A stretch of 64,000 nucleotides of DNA. Source: Mesorhizobium sp. M1E.F.Ca.ET.045.02.1.1. GTDB taxonomy: Bacteria; Pseudomonadota; Alphaproteobacteria; Rhizobiales; Rhizobiaceae. Under the pieces are notes generated by a model that made no database searches, was not told the DNA's origin, and saw only the letters and a program-made list of their open reading frames with translations. Location: NCBI RefSeq assembly GCF_003952485.1, contig NZ_CP034447.1:6338501-6402500 (forward strand), read 5' to 3'. The number at the start of each line of letters is the position of its first letter. The stretch's first letter is position 1. Both the position numbers and the translations under genes were made by a program. This document shows, in pieces, positions 8,671-17,700 of this stretch.

Positions 8671-8769
8671 TGGAAGCCTCCCGAGCTAATGGCTGCATCA
8701 AATCACGAAACGCCAGGCCCAAGCTTCAAGAAATGATTGAAAGAATTGTGTGGCGCGCACGGGAGCCCG

Positions 8770-8898
8770 TTCCTCGCCCCCACGGAGTGGGGGAGAGGTG
8801 GCTCGGCGAAGCCGAGACGGAGAGGGGAGCGCCCTACGAAGGCCCCCTCTCCGTCCGCTTCGCGGACACCTCTCCCCCGCTTTGGCGGGGGCGAGGAA
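8770..8898. repeat. Palindromic intergenic element, family B (copy 1)
   Basis: A 129-bp element bounded by a perfect 12-bp inverted repeat, TTCCTCGCCCCC and its complement. The core carries GGGGAGAGGTGGCTCGGCGA, AGCCGAGACGGAGAGG, then GCGCCCTACGAAGGCCCCCT and a mirrored right arm. A near-identical copy is at 18965. It sits between the adenosine deaminase and Gfo/Idh genes, both on the minus strand, and has no coding content. Confidence 0.85.
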
Positions 8899-8903
8899 AG
8901 GCG

Positions 8904-9962
8904 CTATTGCGTGTCCGCGTTGGCCCTCAACTCGGCGCGTTTCTCGTCCGACACCACGGAGAGGTCCAACACCTTCTGCAAACCCGCCGCGTGGCGAAAG
9001 TTCGGCTCGGTCTGCACGCCGCTCTTCACCGCCTCGACGAAGCGCTGGTAGTTGGTCGGCACCGTGCCGGCGTCGAGCACGTCCCATTTGGCGTTCTCGA
9101 CATTCTCGCCGACGCAAGCCTTGAGCATCGAGCCGTCGAGATTGTGCACCACCTCGATGCCGCCCTTGTCGCCATAGATGCGCAGCCGCAGCTCGTTGAG
9201 ATGGCCGGTCGCCCAGCGGCTGGCATGCACGACGCCGAAGGCGCCGTTGGCGAAGTCGAGCGTCATGGCGAAGCTGTCATTGGCGTCGAGCTGATAGTCG
9301 CCGATGCGGTTGTCCGGCGCCTTGTCGAAGGCGCGCAGCCGGCAGAACACGTGGTCGATGTCGAGGGCGGCGCCATAGCTCGCGAAATCCAGGATGTGGA
9401 TGCCGACGTCACCCAGCACGCCATTCGAGCCGTGACCGCGCGACAGCCGCCACAGCCATTTCGGATCGGTGCGCCAGTCGCCCCAGAATTTCGACACCAG
9501 CCAGCTCTGCAAATAGGACGCCTCGACATGGCGTACCGTGCCGATCTCGCCCGCCTGCACCATCTGGCGCGCCTTCTGCAGCGCAGCCACGTTGCGATAG
9601 GTGAGGTTCACCATGTTGACGACACCGGCCGCTTCCGCCGCATCGGCCATCTCGCTCGCCTTGCCGAAATTCTCGGCCAGCGGCTTTTCACACAGCACAG
9701 GCTTGCCCGCGGCGATCAGCGCCATGGTGGTCGGATGATGGATGCGGTCCGGCGTGACATTGGCGACCGCGTCGAAATCGCCCCAGTCGAGCGCCGCCTC
9801 CAGCGAGGTGAAGCGTTTCGGGATCTTGTAGGCGTCGGCATATTCGCCGACGCGGGCCGGATCGACATCAACGGCGCCGACGATGTCGACGCCCTCGATG
9901 GCGCTGAAGCGGCGCGCATGCTCCTGCGCCATCCAGCCGGTACCGAGTATCAAAAGCCGCAT
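8904..9962 (-). CDS. Gfo/Idh/MocA family oxidoreductase (ThuB-like)
   Basis: A 352-residue NAD(P)-dependent sugar or polyol dehydrogenase-like protein. The Rossmann start LILGTGWMAQEHARRF is followed by GAVDVDPARVGEYAD and the family's lysine motif in LCEKPLAENF (EKP). The C-terminal alpha/beta substrate domain includes RGHGSNGVLGDVGIHILD, with Asp and His in the catalytic position. It lies downstream of a ThuA-family gene on the same strand, 95 bp apart. This pairing resembles thuA-thuB of Sinorhizobium trehalose catabolism, but the actual sugar is unknown, since rhizobia carry several such pairs. Confidence 0.88.
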   Translation of the reverse strand: MRLLILGTGWMAQEHARRFSAIEGVDIVGAVDVDPARVGEYADAYKIPKRFTSLEAALDWGDFDAVANVTPDRIHHPTTMALIAAGKPVLCEKPLAENFGKASEMADAAEAAGVVNMVNLTYRNVAALQKARQMVQAGEIGTVRHVEASYLQSWLVSKFWGDWRTDPKWLWRLSRGHGSNGVLGDVGIHILDFASYGAALDIDHVFCRLRAFDKAPDNRIGDYQLDANDSFAMTLDFANGAFGVVHASRWATGHLNELRLRIYGDKGGIEVVHNLDGSMLKACVGENVENAKWDVLDAGTVPTNYQRFVEAVKSGVQTEPNFRHAAGLQKVLDLSVVSDEKRAELRANADTQ

Positions 9963-10021
9963 TATGCTTCTCCGAAGGAATTGGTTCGATTCAATGACGG
10001 ATGTGTCTAAGTGGTATTTCT

Positions 10022-10060
10022 ACGCAGTTCCAGACGGAAAACCGCTGTTGGAGTTCTTTA
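10022..10060. repeat. Short intergenic repeat, family C (copy 1, diverged)
   Basis: ACGCAGTTCCAGACGGAAAA followed by CCGCTGTTGGAGTTCTTT is a diverged copy of the element seen near 45752 and 50165. Its right end overlaps the stop codon of the ThuA-family gene at 10058. Imperfect dyad symmetry (ATTCC/GGAAT arms in the better copies) suggests a terminator-like hairpin. Confidence 0.65.
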
Positions 10061-10843
10061 GCGGAACCCGGCCTCGCCGGCCGCGTGCAGCTTGCCGCCG
10101 CGCTCGACAATCGGCTCCAGCGCCTCGTCGACCGGCACGTTCGGCGCGTTGAGGATGGCCGGCTTCGACCCTTGCGGGTTGTGTGCCCATTTCACCGCGT
10201 TGCGCAGCACCTTGTGCACGGTGGCGTCATGATAGGTCGGATAGGTCTCGTGTCCTGGCCGGAAATAGAAGACATTGCCGGTGCCGCGCCGATAGGTCAG
10301 CCCTGAACGGAACACCTCGCCGCCCTGGAACCAGGAGATGAACACCGTTTCCAGCGGCTCCGGCACCGCGAACTGCTCGCCATACATCTCCTCGTTCTCG
10401 AGCTCGAAATATTCGCCGACGCCATCGGCGATCGGATGGCTGGGGCTCGTCACCCAGAGCCGCTCGCGCTCGCCGGCCTCGCGCCATTTCAGCGTGCAGG
10501 GCGTGCCCATCAGCCGCTTGAAGATTTTCGAGAAATGGCCGGAGTGAAGCACGATCAGCCCCATGCCTTCCCAGACGCGACGGGCGACGCGCTCGACCAC
10601 CTCGTCGGTCACCGCGCCGTGGTCCTTGTGACCCCACCAGACAAGCACGTCGGTCTCGGCAAGGCGGGACTCCGGCAGGCCGTGCTCCGGCTGCTCCAGT
10701 GTCGCGGTCGAGGCGGAGATGCCTGGGTCGGCATTCAGCGCGTTGGCGATGGTGGCGTGCATGCCTTCCGGATAGATGCCGGCGACCACCTCGTTGGTCC
10801 GCTCATGGATGTTCTCGCCCCAGACGACAGCGCGTATTGTCAT
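10058..10843 (-). CDS. thuA: ThuA domain-containing protein
   Basis: A 261-residue protein of the ThuA (trehalose utilisation) family, a glutamine-amidotransferase-like fold. It starts [15 protein letters not shown], a family hallmark, and contains [36 protein letters not shown], and late [18 protein letters not shown] with the conserved His/Tyr cluster. It is upstream of the Gfo/Idh oxidoreductase at 8904-9962 on the same strand, which matches the thuAB pair of Sinorhizobium. The symbol marks the family; whether trehalose is the substrate is inference. Confidence 0.87.
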   Translation of the reverse strand: MTIRAVVWGENIHERTNEVVAGIYPEGMHATIANALNADPGISASTATLEQPEHGLPESRLAETDVLVWWGHKDHGAVTDEVVERVARRVWEGMGLIVLHSGHFSKIFKRLMGTPCTLKWREAGERERLWVTSPSHPIADGVGEYFELENEEMYGEQFAVPEPLETVFISWFQGGEVFRSGLTYRRGTGNVFYFRPGHETYPTYHDATVHKVLRNAVKWAHNPQGSKPAILNAPNVPVDEALEPIVERGGKLHAAGEAGFR

Positions 10844-11061
10844 GGATAGCCTCGTGCATGATTGTGAGGGTGGAGCCGCCCCGCGCCATAGATAGCGTCT
10901 TGCGCCAGTATTGGAAGCGGTTTTCGACCTTCGCTCTGCTTCGGACTGAGTTCAGCCGAGAGCATCCTTTCCGAACAACGACATAGGCCTTTATGCCACC
11001 AAACTGATTCAACTTCCTCCAGCCGATTGGCAAGCGCCCCTTCCCGTGCGCAATATTGGCG

Positions 11062-11817
11062 ATGGGCGAAGTGCTTGTAGGGACAGCGATCTTTGCTTGT
11101 CTGGCCGGGGCGGCGCTGGTCAGCCTGATGGTCTATGAGCGCTTTCCCGCCCATCACCGTCAGGACGACACCAGCGCCGTGGTGCGGCTTGCCGCGAACC
11201 TCTTCGTGGTGATGTCCTCGCTGGTGCTCGGCCTGATGATCAATTCGGCCAAGAACACGTTCGAGACCATCGACCACAACGTCCACAGCTTCGCCACGCA
11301 ACTGATCCTGCTCGACCGCTCGCTGAGGCAGTACGGACCCGAGACAGGCATCGCGCGCGCTTCGCTCGCCGCTTATGTGCAGCGGGTCGTCGACGCCACC
11401 TCGCCCACCCAGAAGACGCCGGCGGTCGCCAACCGGCTGTCCGAGCTGCTGCTGAACCAGGTCGGCGACCAGTTGGCGGTCCTGACGCCGCCGGAGGCGA
11501 GGCACGCCGCGACGCTGCAGAATGCGCAACAGCTGCTGCAGAAGGTGATCGAGCAGCGCTGGGTGCTGGTCGAACAGTCCGACGGCATCATCCCCGTGCC
11601 GCTGATCGCGCTTCTCGTCGCCTGGCTGATGCTGATCTTCGCCAGCTTCGGCTTCCGGGCGCCGCGCAACGCCACCATCGTCGGCACATTCCTCATCTCG
11701 GGGGCGCTGGCGGCCGCGGCGATCTATCTGATCATGGACATGGACACGCCCTTCTCCGGCCCGATCCAGGTCTCGCCGGCGCCCCTGCAAAGGGCGCTGG
11801 CAGAACTGACGCAGTGA
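11062..11817 (+). CDS. DUF4239 (bestrophin-like) membrane protein
   Basis: About 250 residues with an N-terminal membrane helix (VLVGTAIFACLAGAALVSLMV), a second helix after AANLFVVMSSLVLGLMINSA, a central soluble helical part, and two C-terminal helices (IPVPLIALLVAWLMLIFAS and ATIVGTFLISGALAAAAIYL). The motif VMSSLVLGLMINSAKNTF is characteristic of the DUF4239 family. ATG 11062 is used here; a TTG at 11056 would add two residues. No clear Shine-Dalgarno sequence is seen. It is convergent with the disrupted glycosyltransferase, with stops 3 bp apart. Function is unknown. Confidence 0.8.
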   Translation: MGEVLVGTAIFACLAGAALVSLMVYERFPAHHRQDDTSAVVRLAANLFVVMSSLVLGLMINSAKNTFETIDHNVHSFATQLILLDRSLRQYGPETGIARASLAAYVQRVVDATSPTQKTPAVANRLSELLLNQVGDQLAVLTPPEARHAATLQNAQQLLQKVIEQRWVLVEQSDGIIPVPLIALLVAWLMLIFASFGFRAPRNATIVGTFLISGALAAAAIYLIMDMDTPFSGPIQVSPAPLQRALAELTQ

Positions 11818-11819
11818 GT

Positions 11820-13050
11820 TCACGGCTGACTCATCAAATCGAGCAGCCGCTTCGCCGCTACCGCCGCGCCGTCGGCGCGGACTCTGCTGGCGACCTCGCC
11901 TGCGCGGATACCGGTTTCGGGCGCCAGCGCCGTCCCCAACGCCGCCGATAGTGATTCCGCAGTCGGCGTCGGGCCGTCATGAGCGGCACCGATGCCGACT
12001 TCGGCCACCCGCCGCGCCCAGTAAGGCTGGTCGCCGATCTGCGGCATGACGACTTGCGGCGCCCCTGCCCGCGCCGCGGCGGCGGTCGTGCCGGCGCCGC
12101 CGTGATGCATGACGGCGGCCACGCGGCGGAAGAGCGCCTGCTGGTTGACATCGCCGACGGCGAAGCAGTCGTCGCGATCGTCGATCGGGCCGAGCTCGGC
12201 CCAGCCATGCGCGATGACCGTACGCCGGCCCCTGGCGCGGACCGCCTCGATGGCCGCGCGGCCCGCTTCCCTGGCGACCGCTATCGAGCCGAAGCCGACA
12301 TAGACCGGCGGCGAGCCGGCTTCGAGGAACGCTTCCAGCCCGTCGGGGAGCGGCCGTTCGTCCGGCAGGATCCAGGCGCCGGTCTGCACGGCGTCGATCA
12401 GGTCCGAGGGCAGCCACGGCCCCAGTGTCGGGTCGCAGGCAAGCAGGACAGGATCGCCGTAGACATAGTCGCGGACATTGTCCAACAGATGCAATCCGAG
12501 CGATGCGCGATGGCTGTTGATCGCGCCGCCAAACAGCGCGTTCTTGGTCCGGATATCATGGTCCCAGAGCGCCCTGTTGTCGGTCACGCCGGCTGGAAGC
12601 GGATGTCCCGGATATTCAAAGGGCCGGTTGAGCGCCGACGGCAGCCAGATCGGACAGAAGGTGGCAAGGATGCAGCGGATGCCCCGCTGCTCGGCGACCA
12701 GCCGCGCGGCGGCACAGGAGGGAAAAAGGCCGCACGCCACCACGGCATCGCAGCCTTCGGCGGCCGCCATGAGCGCGTCGAACTGCCTGGCGAGGATCTC
12801 GGCCGCCTGGCCGGAGATGAGCTTCGCCCGGCTCTCGGGCGAAGCGTCCGCCGAACGCCTGATCATTTCCTTCGCCCATGCGCGCACCGGCGAGAAGGCC
12901 CACGCCGGCGCGGGCACATAGCGCAGCAAACTCCTCATCACCGGGGACACTCACCCGCACCTCGGCGCCGAGCGCCTGCAGCCGCTCGCCGAGCGCCACC
13001 ACCGGCTCGACGTCGCCGCGCGAACCATAGGTCGACAACAAAATCCGCAT
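11820..13050 (-). pseudogene. Glycosyltransferase (UGT/GT1 type) with +1 frameshift
   Basis: Two overlapping frames together encode one protein. The first, from ATG 13050, reads MRILLSTYGSRGDVEPVVAL..EEFAALCARAGV, the standard N-terminus of bacterial UGT-type (vancomycin-type) glycosyltransferases. The second continues AFSPVRAWAKEM..GCDAVVACGLFP and ends with the nucleotide-sugar site AVMHHGGAGTTAAAARAGAPQVVMP. Joining them needs removal of one base, most simply one C of the CCC run at 12899-12901. The whole locus is 1231 bp; one base less gives 409 codons plus stop. Only the rear fragment (from 12950) could be made as a long frame, and it lacks the acceptor-site start. A sequencing error in the homopolymer is as likely as a real mutation. 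Confidence 0.85.
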
Positions 13051-13463
13051 TCAGGAACTCCCTTTCCCAAAAAATAAGGTCAAGGGCAGCGTACATACGG
13101 CATGACCGGGGTCTTGCCGCAAGCCCGGGGTGCGCCATATCTATCTTCTGGGAGGGACAGATATCCTTGCCGTCCCGCCAATCCCGCCGATTTCCGACGT
13201 TTGCCAGGGCGCCTCTTGCGAGGTCGCCGCGTCGCAATCCGTCGCTTGCGGCAAACCTTTGCCCGCGCGCTGATCGTGCTCGGCGCGCCGATGGCGGCGA
13301 AGAATACGATCCGACCGAAGTTCAGGGAATCGGCGCCGGCAATCTGAACGAAAACCAGGGCGTGAACGCATTTACGGGCAGAAGCGCCGGGAAGTGAGAT
13401 AGCGCGAGCCGGGAGCCGACTTTTCGGATAAAGTTCTCTTTCCGATCATCTGAGGGCGCTAAG
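13051..13463. other. Intergenic region, 413 bp, no supported gene
   Basis: This lies between the start of the glycosyltransferase locus and the SnoaL-like gene. Open frames exist on both strands but none has a start with a ribosome site or a recognisable protein pattern. It must contain promoters for both flanking divergent genes; I see no convincing -35/-10 pair. Confidence 0.5.
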
Positions 13464-13895
13464 ATGTTGGCCCCTGACCTAACGAAATTTATCGAGCAGG
13501 ATCATCTGGCTTTAGATGCCTTCGTGAAGGGCAATCCTGAACCTCTGAAAGATCTCTACTCGCGACGGGATGACGTCATTATCGCCAATCCGTTCGGGCC
13601 GCCGGCGAAGGGGTGGGAAAAGGCCGCCGCGACCATGGAACGGGCTGCCACCAATTACCGGGACGGCGAGGCCACCGGCTTTGAGCGCATCTCCGAGTAC
13701 GCGACAGCGGACTTGGGCTACGTCATCGAGGTCGAGCGGTTCCGATCCAAGGTCGGTGGTGGCGACAAACTGGTGCCGATTGCGCTTCGGGTCACCACCA
13801 TTTTCCGGCGGGAAGAAGGCGCGTGGAGGATCGCCCTTCGTCATGCCGATCCGATAACTTCAGCCCGCCCTCCGGCGTCCATAGTCGGAGAGTAG
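13464..13895 (+). CDS. SnoaL-like / DUF4440 (NTF2-fold) protein
   Basis: A 143-residue cytosolic protein of the NTF2-like superfamily. The pattern is typical: an N-terminal helix (FIEQDHLALDAFVKGNPEPLKDLYSRRDDVIIANPFG), a GW-containing second helix, then strands ending TTIFRREEGAWRIALRHADP. Such proteins are small ligand-binding or isomerase-like domains, or dimerisation modules. A domain of the same fold is fused to a flavin reductase at 50823-51794. No catalytic residues can be assigned. Confidence 0.75.
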   Translation: MLAPDLTKFIEQDHLALDAFVKGNPEPLKDLYSRRDDVIIANPFGPPAKGWEKAAATMERAATNYRDGEATGFERISEYATADLGYVIEVERFRSKVGGGDKLVPIALRVTTIFRREEGAWRIALRHADPITSARPPASIVGE

Positions 13896-13975
13896 AAGGG
13901 GACCCGTCTGGGTCCTACTCGATGAGAGCCGCAGTTTGCGCCTCGGCGGGCGCGTCCTCTGCCGGCTTTGCCGGC

Positions 13976-15682
13976 TTAGCCCTGGCGCCCTTCCTGGGCG
14001 ACCCGGGTGGGCGACCTGGTCAGGCGCGGGACGACCACGAGGCGCTTGATCTTGCCTTTCTTGTAAGCGGCGAGGAAGCGGTGGTAGTCCTTGAAGACGA
14101 CACAGCCATTGGACTCGGCGCGGCCGCCATGCAGCATATAGGTGTGGGCGAGCAGGCCGTCGCGGCCGTATTTGTTCTTGCCACTGGTCGGCGTCAGCCG
14201 GATCGCCTCGACGCCGTGGAAGCGCGATTCACGCATCGACAGATTGTAGGTATCGGGCGGCGTCGGGCCGACATTCTTGCGGTTGACGAAGCGCGGCTGG
14301 TCGACCATCGAGCCGAACCCGGAATGCGCCTCCAGCTTCGAGCCGTCCGGCATGTAGACCGTCCCGGCAGAGATGTCGTAGACGGCGACGCCATTGCCCG
14401 TCGAAGGCCCGTTGAACAGACTCCCGAAGGCCCTGCCGAGGCCGCCGCGCTCGGGCGTGTCCGGCTTGGCGTAGGCGAGCATCTCGGAAGGCTGCGCCTT
14501 GCCGCGCTTGGCCGGCCCGGCATTGACTGGTTTCGAGCCCTGCACGCCCGGAAGCGCCTGCTCGGAACTCCTCAGCGAGCGCAGCGACTGCGGGCCTTCC
14601 GCGGTATCGACGGCGGGCTCAGGCTTCGCGGGCTCCGGCCTGGCAGCTTGGGGCTTTGCCGCCTGGGTTGCCTGCGGCTTGGCCGGATCAGGCTTCCTCG
14701 TGGCATTCTGTTCGGGCGCCTCGGTCGCGCGCTCGAGTGTGGTGCGCGGCCTCAAGCCGGGAACGGCGATGCTGTCGGGCAAATCATCCTGCGGCGGCAG
14801 CGAGGCGACCTGCACTTCACCCGGGCCAGCGGCGGCTTGCCCCGAGGCTTCAGCACCGTCAGAGGCGCCGGCTGCCAGATCCGGCGCACCGCCGTTGGCG
14901 AGCTCGACCGCGGTCGGCACGTCGACCGTCTCTTCGGGCATGACATTGGCCAACGCCAGCGCCAGCTCGGAGGCACGCTCGACGTCGACCTGATTTGAGC
15001 CGAAGCGTGCCTCGGCCGGGCCGGTCTCGGCCAGGTCGGTCTGGGTCGGGTCGTTCTCAGCCGCGCCGCCGAAGCGGCTTGCCGCCGGCAGGCTGGCAAG
15101 CAGGAAAGGCGCGCGCTCGGCGCGCTGGAAGGCATCGGCAAGTTTCTGCGGCGAAAGCCCGGCGCGCTTGACGACGCTGTCGAAACGATCCGCGACGTCC
15201 GCGGCGGAGGCTACCTCCACGGCCTTCTCACGGGCAACCCTGAGCTTTTCAAACGCGACGCTGTCCGGCGCCGCCGGCTTCAGGCGTGCGGCCTTGCCGT
15301 CATGTACCAAGGTGGAGGGGGTCGGGGTGGAGTGCGCGAAGCTGGTGGCGAGGCCGAGACAGCCGCTATCGCAGCCCCTGGTGAGCGATCCCGTCTTGTA
15401 TGGCCCGGCCGCGGCAAGCCGCGGTGCCCAGGCATTGACAAGCTTGCGGCGCTGATCGGCGAGCGCGATGTTGCGCGGCGCGAGCAGGCTCTGCGGCAAT
15501 CCGTTGGAAGCAGCGGTAAGCGTGGTGCTCACCGAATAAAGGCCAGCCAGGGTGGCCACGGACCATAGCGCCAGCGCGGCGCCGACAGCGGGCACCACAA
15601 CCCAACGATGACCACCAGATTTCTTCGAAGTTACCCCCTCTTCAGGAGCGTCACCCCGGTTCTTCACACACAAAAACGCCAT
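13976..15682 (-). CDS. Membrane-anchored DUF2778 (Tlde1-like) domain protein
   Basis: A 568-residue protein from ATG 15682, which has GAGAG upstream; ATGs at 15703 and 15724 are alternatives. One membrane helix near residues 30-55 (VVVPAVGAALALWSVATLAGLYS) anchors it, and a long Ala/Pro/Glu-rich linker follows (about residues 80-400). The C-terminal 160 residues are the DUF2778 domain: GVAVYDISAGTVYMPDGSKL, HSGFGSMVDQPRF, PPDTYNLSMRESRFHGVEAIR, and the catalytic-type HGGRAESNGCVVFKDY with His, Ser and Cys. Tlde1 effectors of type VI secretion use this domain as an L,D-transpeptidase exchange/carboxypeptidase enzyme. Here the membrane anchor and lack of T6SS neighbours suggest a housekeeping cell-wall role. 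Confidence 0.82.
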   Translation of the reverse strand: MAFLCVKNRGDAPEEGVTSKKSGGHRWVVVPAVGAALALWSVATLAGLYSVSTTLTAASNGLPQSLLAPRNIALADQRRKLVNAWAPRLAAAGPYKTGSLTRGCDSGCLGLATSFAHSTPTPSTLVHDGKAARLKPAAPDSVAFEKLRVAREKAVEVASAADVADRFDSVVKRAGLSPQKLADAFQRAERAPFLLASLPAASRFGGAAENDPTQTDLAETGPAEARFGSNQVDVERASELALALANVMPEETVDVPTAVELANGGAPDLAAGASDGAEASGQAAAGPGEVQVASLPPQDDLPDSIAVPGLRPRTTLERATEAPEQNATRKPDPAKPQATQAAKPQAARPEPAKPEPAVDTAEGPQSLRSLRSSEQALPGVQGSKPVNAGPAKRGKAQPSEMLAYAKPDTPERGGLGRAFGSLFNGPSTGNGVAVYDISAGTVYMPDGSKLEAHSGFGSMVDQPRFVNRKNVGPTPPDTYNLSMRESRFHGVEAIRLTPTSGKNKYGRDGLLAHTYMLHGGRAESNGCVVFKDYHRFLAAYKKGKIKRLVVVPRLTRSPTRVAQEGRQG

Positions 15683-15724
15683 ACGACCACTCTCAATCGG
15701 CATGCCGGTTCGCGGACCTGGCAT

Positions 15725-16158
15725 CCGTCACGATCACAGTTCGCCTGGTGCCCCCTGCACCTTCACGCGTCTGTTGCCGATTGATTCAAAAGATGGACAA
15801 AGATGGTTAACCAATCCCTCCACCAATCGCCATTGTGGCGACGGTCCATACGAAAAAAGAGCCTTCCATGGTCTTCGCCGCGGTAAAAATGCTCTTCCTC
15901 ACCCGCTTTGCTGCCCGTTTTTCCGGCCTCTGTCAAGAAACCGTGAAGATCGGAACCGCAGCAATCCTGGCCGCGTATAGAGCGATTAAGGTCGAAATGC
16001 GACCGGGCGGCGTGGCACTGGAACAAGCCTGCCAATGATGTGGTGGACCAGCCGGCAAAGCCGACGGAAGATATTGCGGCACCAAATCACCCCAAGAAAA
16101 GTCACCCCAGCCGGAGGGCGGAGGTGACTTGAAGCGAGAAAACCATGCGTTGCGGAGT
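15725..16158. other. Intergenic region, 434 bp, no certain gene
   Basis: It separates the DUF2778 and DUF2231 genes. A plus-strand frame from ATG 15868 to 16038 would give a 56-residue basic peptide (MVFAAVKMLFLTRFAARFSG..), but no good ribosome site precedes it and I cannot support it as a gene. The upstream control region of the DUF2778 gene must lie at its left end. Confidence 0.4.
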
Positions 16159-16638
16159 TCAGCGCATTTCGTCCGGTCCATCGGCGACGCCGACATGGTG
16201 CCGATAGACCATTCCCCAACCCTTCCAGCCGGTGAATAGAAGGATGAGGACGACGACCAGCGACAGGACCAGGCCTACCGGCATCACCGCCGCCTCGCCG
16301 TGCGCGAAGCGCGAATACCAGTTGTAGAGCTCGATCAGGACGACAATGACGTTGCCGCCGGCGTGAAGCCAAACGTCCTGAAGATTGCGGATCTGGGTAT
16401 CGCCGAGGACATCGGTCAGGCCGGCAAGAGCCGCCAGCGCGGCCATGATCAGGCCGGCCCCGAGAAGCCAGAGCGAAGCGGTGACCCAGCCCGGATTGCC
16501 GGTCCACCAGAAGACGAGGTCGCAAACGAAGGTCGCGACGAAGAAGGCGATCGGGAACGGAATCAGCATCGCGTGGACAGGATGGCCGGCAATGCTTGCC
16601 GTGCTGTGCGGATTGTGGGGGATCATATGCTGAGCCAT
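16159..16638 (-). CDS. DUF2231 domain membrane protein
   Basis: A 159-residue inner-membrane protein with four helices. The DUF2231 signature SIAGHPVHAMLIPFPIAFFV is at residues 14-34, with two conserved histidines beside the first helix. It is followed by FVCDLVFWWTG, LAALAGLTDVLGD, an amphipathic segment with HAGGNVIVVLIELYNWYSRF, and a final helix ending in a basic tail. Length and motif order are normal for the family. Function is unknown; the paired His residues suggest haem or metal binding, which is speculation. It appears monocistronic. Confidence 0.85.
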   Translation of the reverse strand: MAQHMIPHNPHSTASIAGHPVHAMLIPFPIAFFVATFVCDLVFWWTGNPGWVTASLWLLGAGLIMAALAALAGLTDVLGDTQIRNLQDVWLHAGGNVIVVLIELYNWYSRFAHGEAAVMPVGLVLSLVVVLILLFTGWKGWGMVYRHHVGVADGPDEMR

Positions 16639-16848
16639 CGGAATGCCTCCTGGAGGCGTGGCGAGCGCCGCCCTCAGGCCACAGACAATGGATCACTGGC
16701 TTGGCGGCAAAAAGCCGGACACATACCGAACTCAGCTTGCCCCCGAATGTTCCATAACCTCGACGTCGGCAGCAGCCGACATAGCCGCATATGCCGTTGG
16801 GCGCCTCCCGATCGAAAACGAGCCGAAACAAACATTTATGTGCTAGTC

Positions 16849-17694
16849 ATGCGAAGCATCAAACGAACGGCGATGATCGCAATGTTGGAAACGGACAAGG
16901 TGTTCGCCGGCTCGATTCCGGAAAATTACGACCGCCACATGGTGCCGTTGATTTTCGAGCCATACGCCGCCGATCTTGCACGACGGGCAGCGTCGCTGTC
17001 GCCCGGCGCCGTCCTGGAAACCGCCGCAGGCACCGGCGTCGTCACCCGCGCGCTGGCGTCGAAATTGTCCCCCGGCGCAAGCTATGTTGTGACCGACCTC
17101 AACCAGCCGATGCTCGACTACGCCGCTTCGCGGCAAGGACCCGACAGCCGCATCCGATGGCGCCAGGCGGACGCTATGGCGCTGCCGTTCGAGGACGCAG
17201 CCTTCGATCTTGTCTGCTGTCAGTTCGGCGCGATGTTCTTTCCCGACCGCCCGGCTGCCTATCGGGAGGCAAAGCGCGTGCTCAAGCCCGGCGGACGATT
17301 CCTGTTCAGCGTATGGGATCGCATCGAGGAGAATATTTTCGCTGACGATGTGACGAATGCGCTTGCAAGGATTTTTCCGAGCGATCCGCCGCGCTTCCTG
17401 GCGCGAACGCCGCACGGCTACCACGACAAGGACTTGATCCGCAGGGATCTGGCGGACGCGGGTTTCTCCGGTGTGGCGATCGAGACGCGAGCCGAACAAA
17501 GCCGCGCATCCTCGCCGCGCGTTCCTGCCGTTGCCTATTGCCAGGGAACCCTGCTTCGCAACGAAATCGAGGCCAGGGACGCGGGAAAACTGGAAGCCGC
17601 GACCGACTACGCCACCTCCGTGATTGCCGACAGACATGGCCGCGGCGAGGTTGCCGCCAAAATTCAGGCGCATGTGATCGTGGCTGTGGCGTAG
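16849..17694 (+). CDS. Class I SAM-dependent methyltransferase
   Basis: About 270-280 residues. The family begins close to DKVFAGSIPENYDRHMVPLIFEPYA, so ATG 16882 or 16873 may be the true start instead of 16849; the frame open to 16300 overlaps the DUF2231 gene and is not used. SAM-binding motif I is AVLETAAGTGVVTRALA (residues about 55-70), followed by VVTDLNQPMLDYA, motif II-like FDLVCCQFGAMFFPD and KRVLKPGGRFLFSVWD. This is the UbiE/Methyltransf_11 type; the substrate is unknown. It is convergent with the flavoprotein at 17701, 6 bp apart. Confidence 0.87.
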   Translation: MRSIKRTAMIAMLETDKVFAGSIPENYDRHMVPLIFEPYAADLARRAASLSPGAVLETAAGTGVVTRALASKLSPGASYVVTDLNQPMLDYAASRQGPDSRIRWRQADAMALPFEDAAFDLVCCQFGAMFFPDRPAAYREAKRVLKPGGRFLFSVWDRIEENIFADDVTNALARIFPSDPPRFLARTPHGYHDKDLIRRDLADAGFSGVAIETRAEQSRASSPRVPAVAYCQGTLLRNEIEARDAGKLEAATDYATSVIADRHGRGEVAAKIQAHVIVAVA

Positions 17695-17700
17695 AGCGAT

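Noticed and set aside
15835-16038. Short plus-strand frame, basic peptide
   Set aside because: No ribosome site, and no recognised pattern; kept only as a remark in the gap entry.
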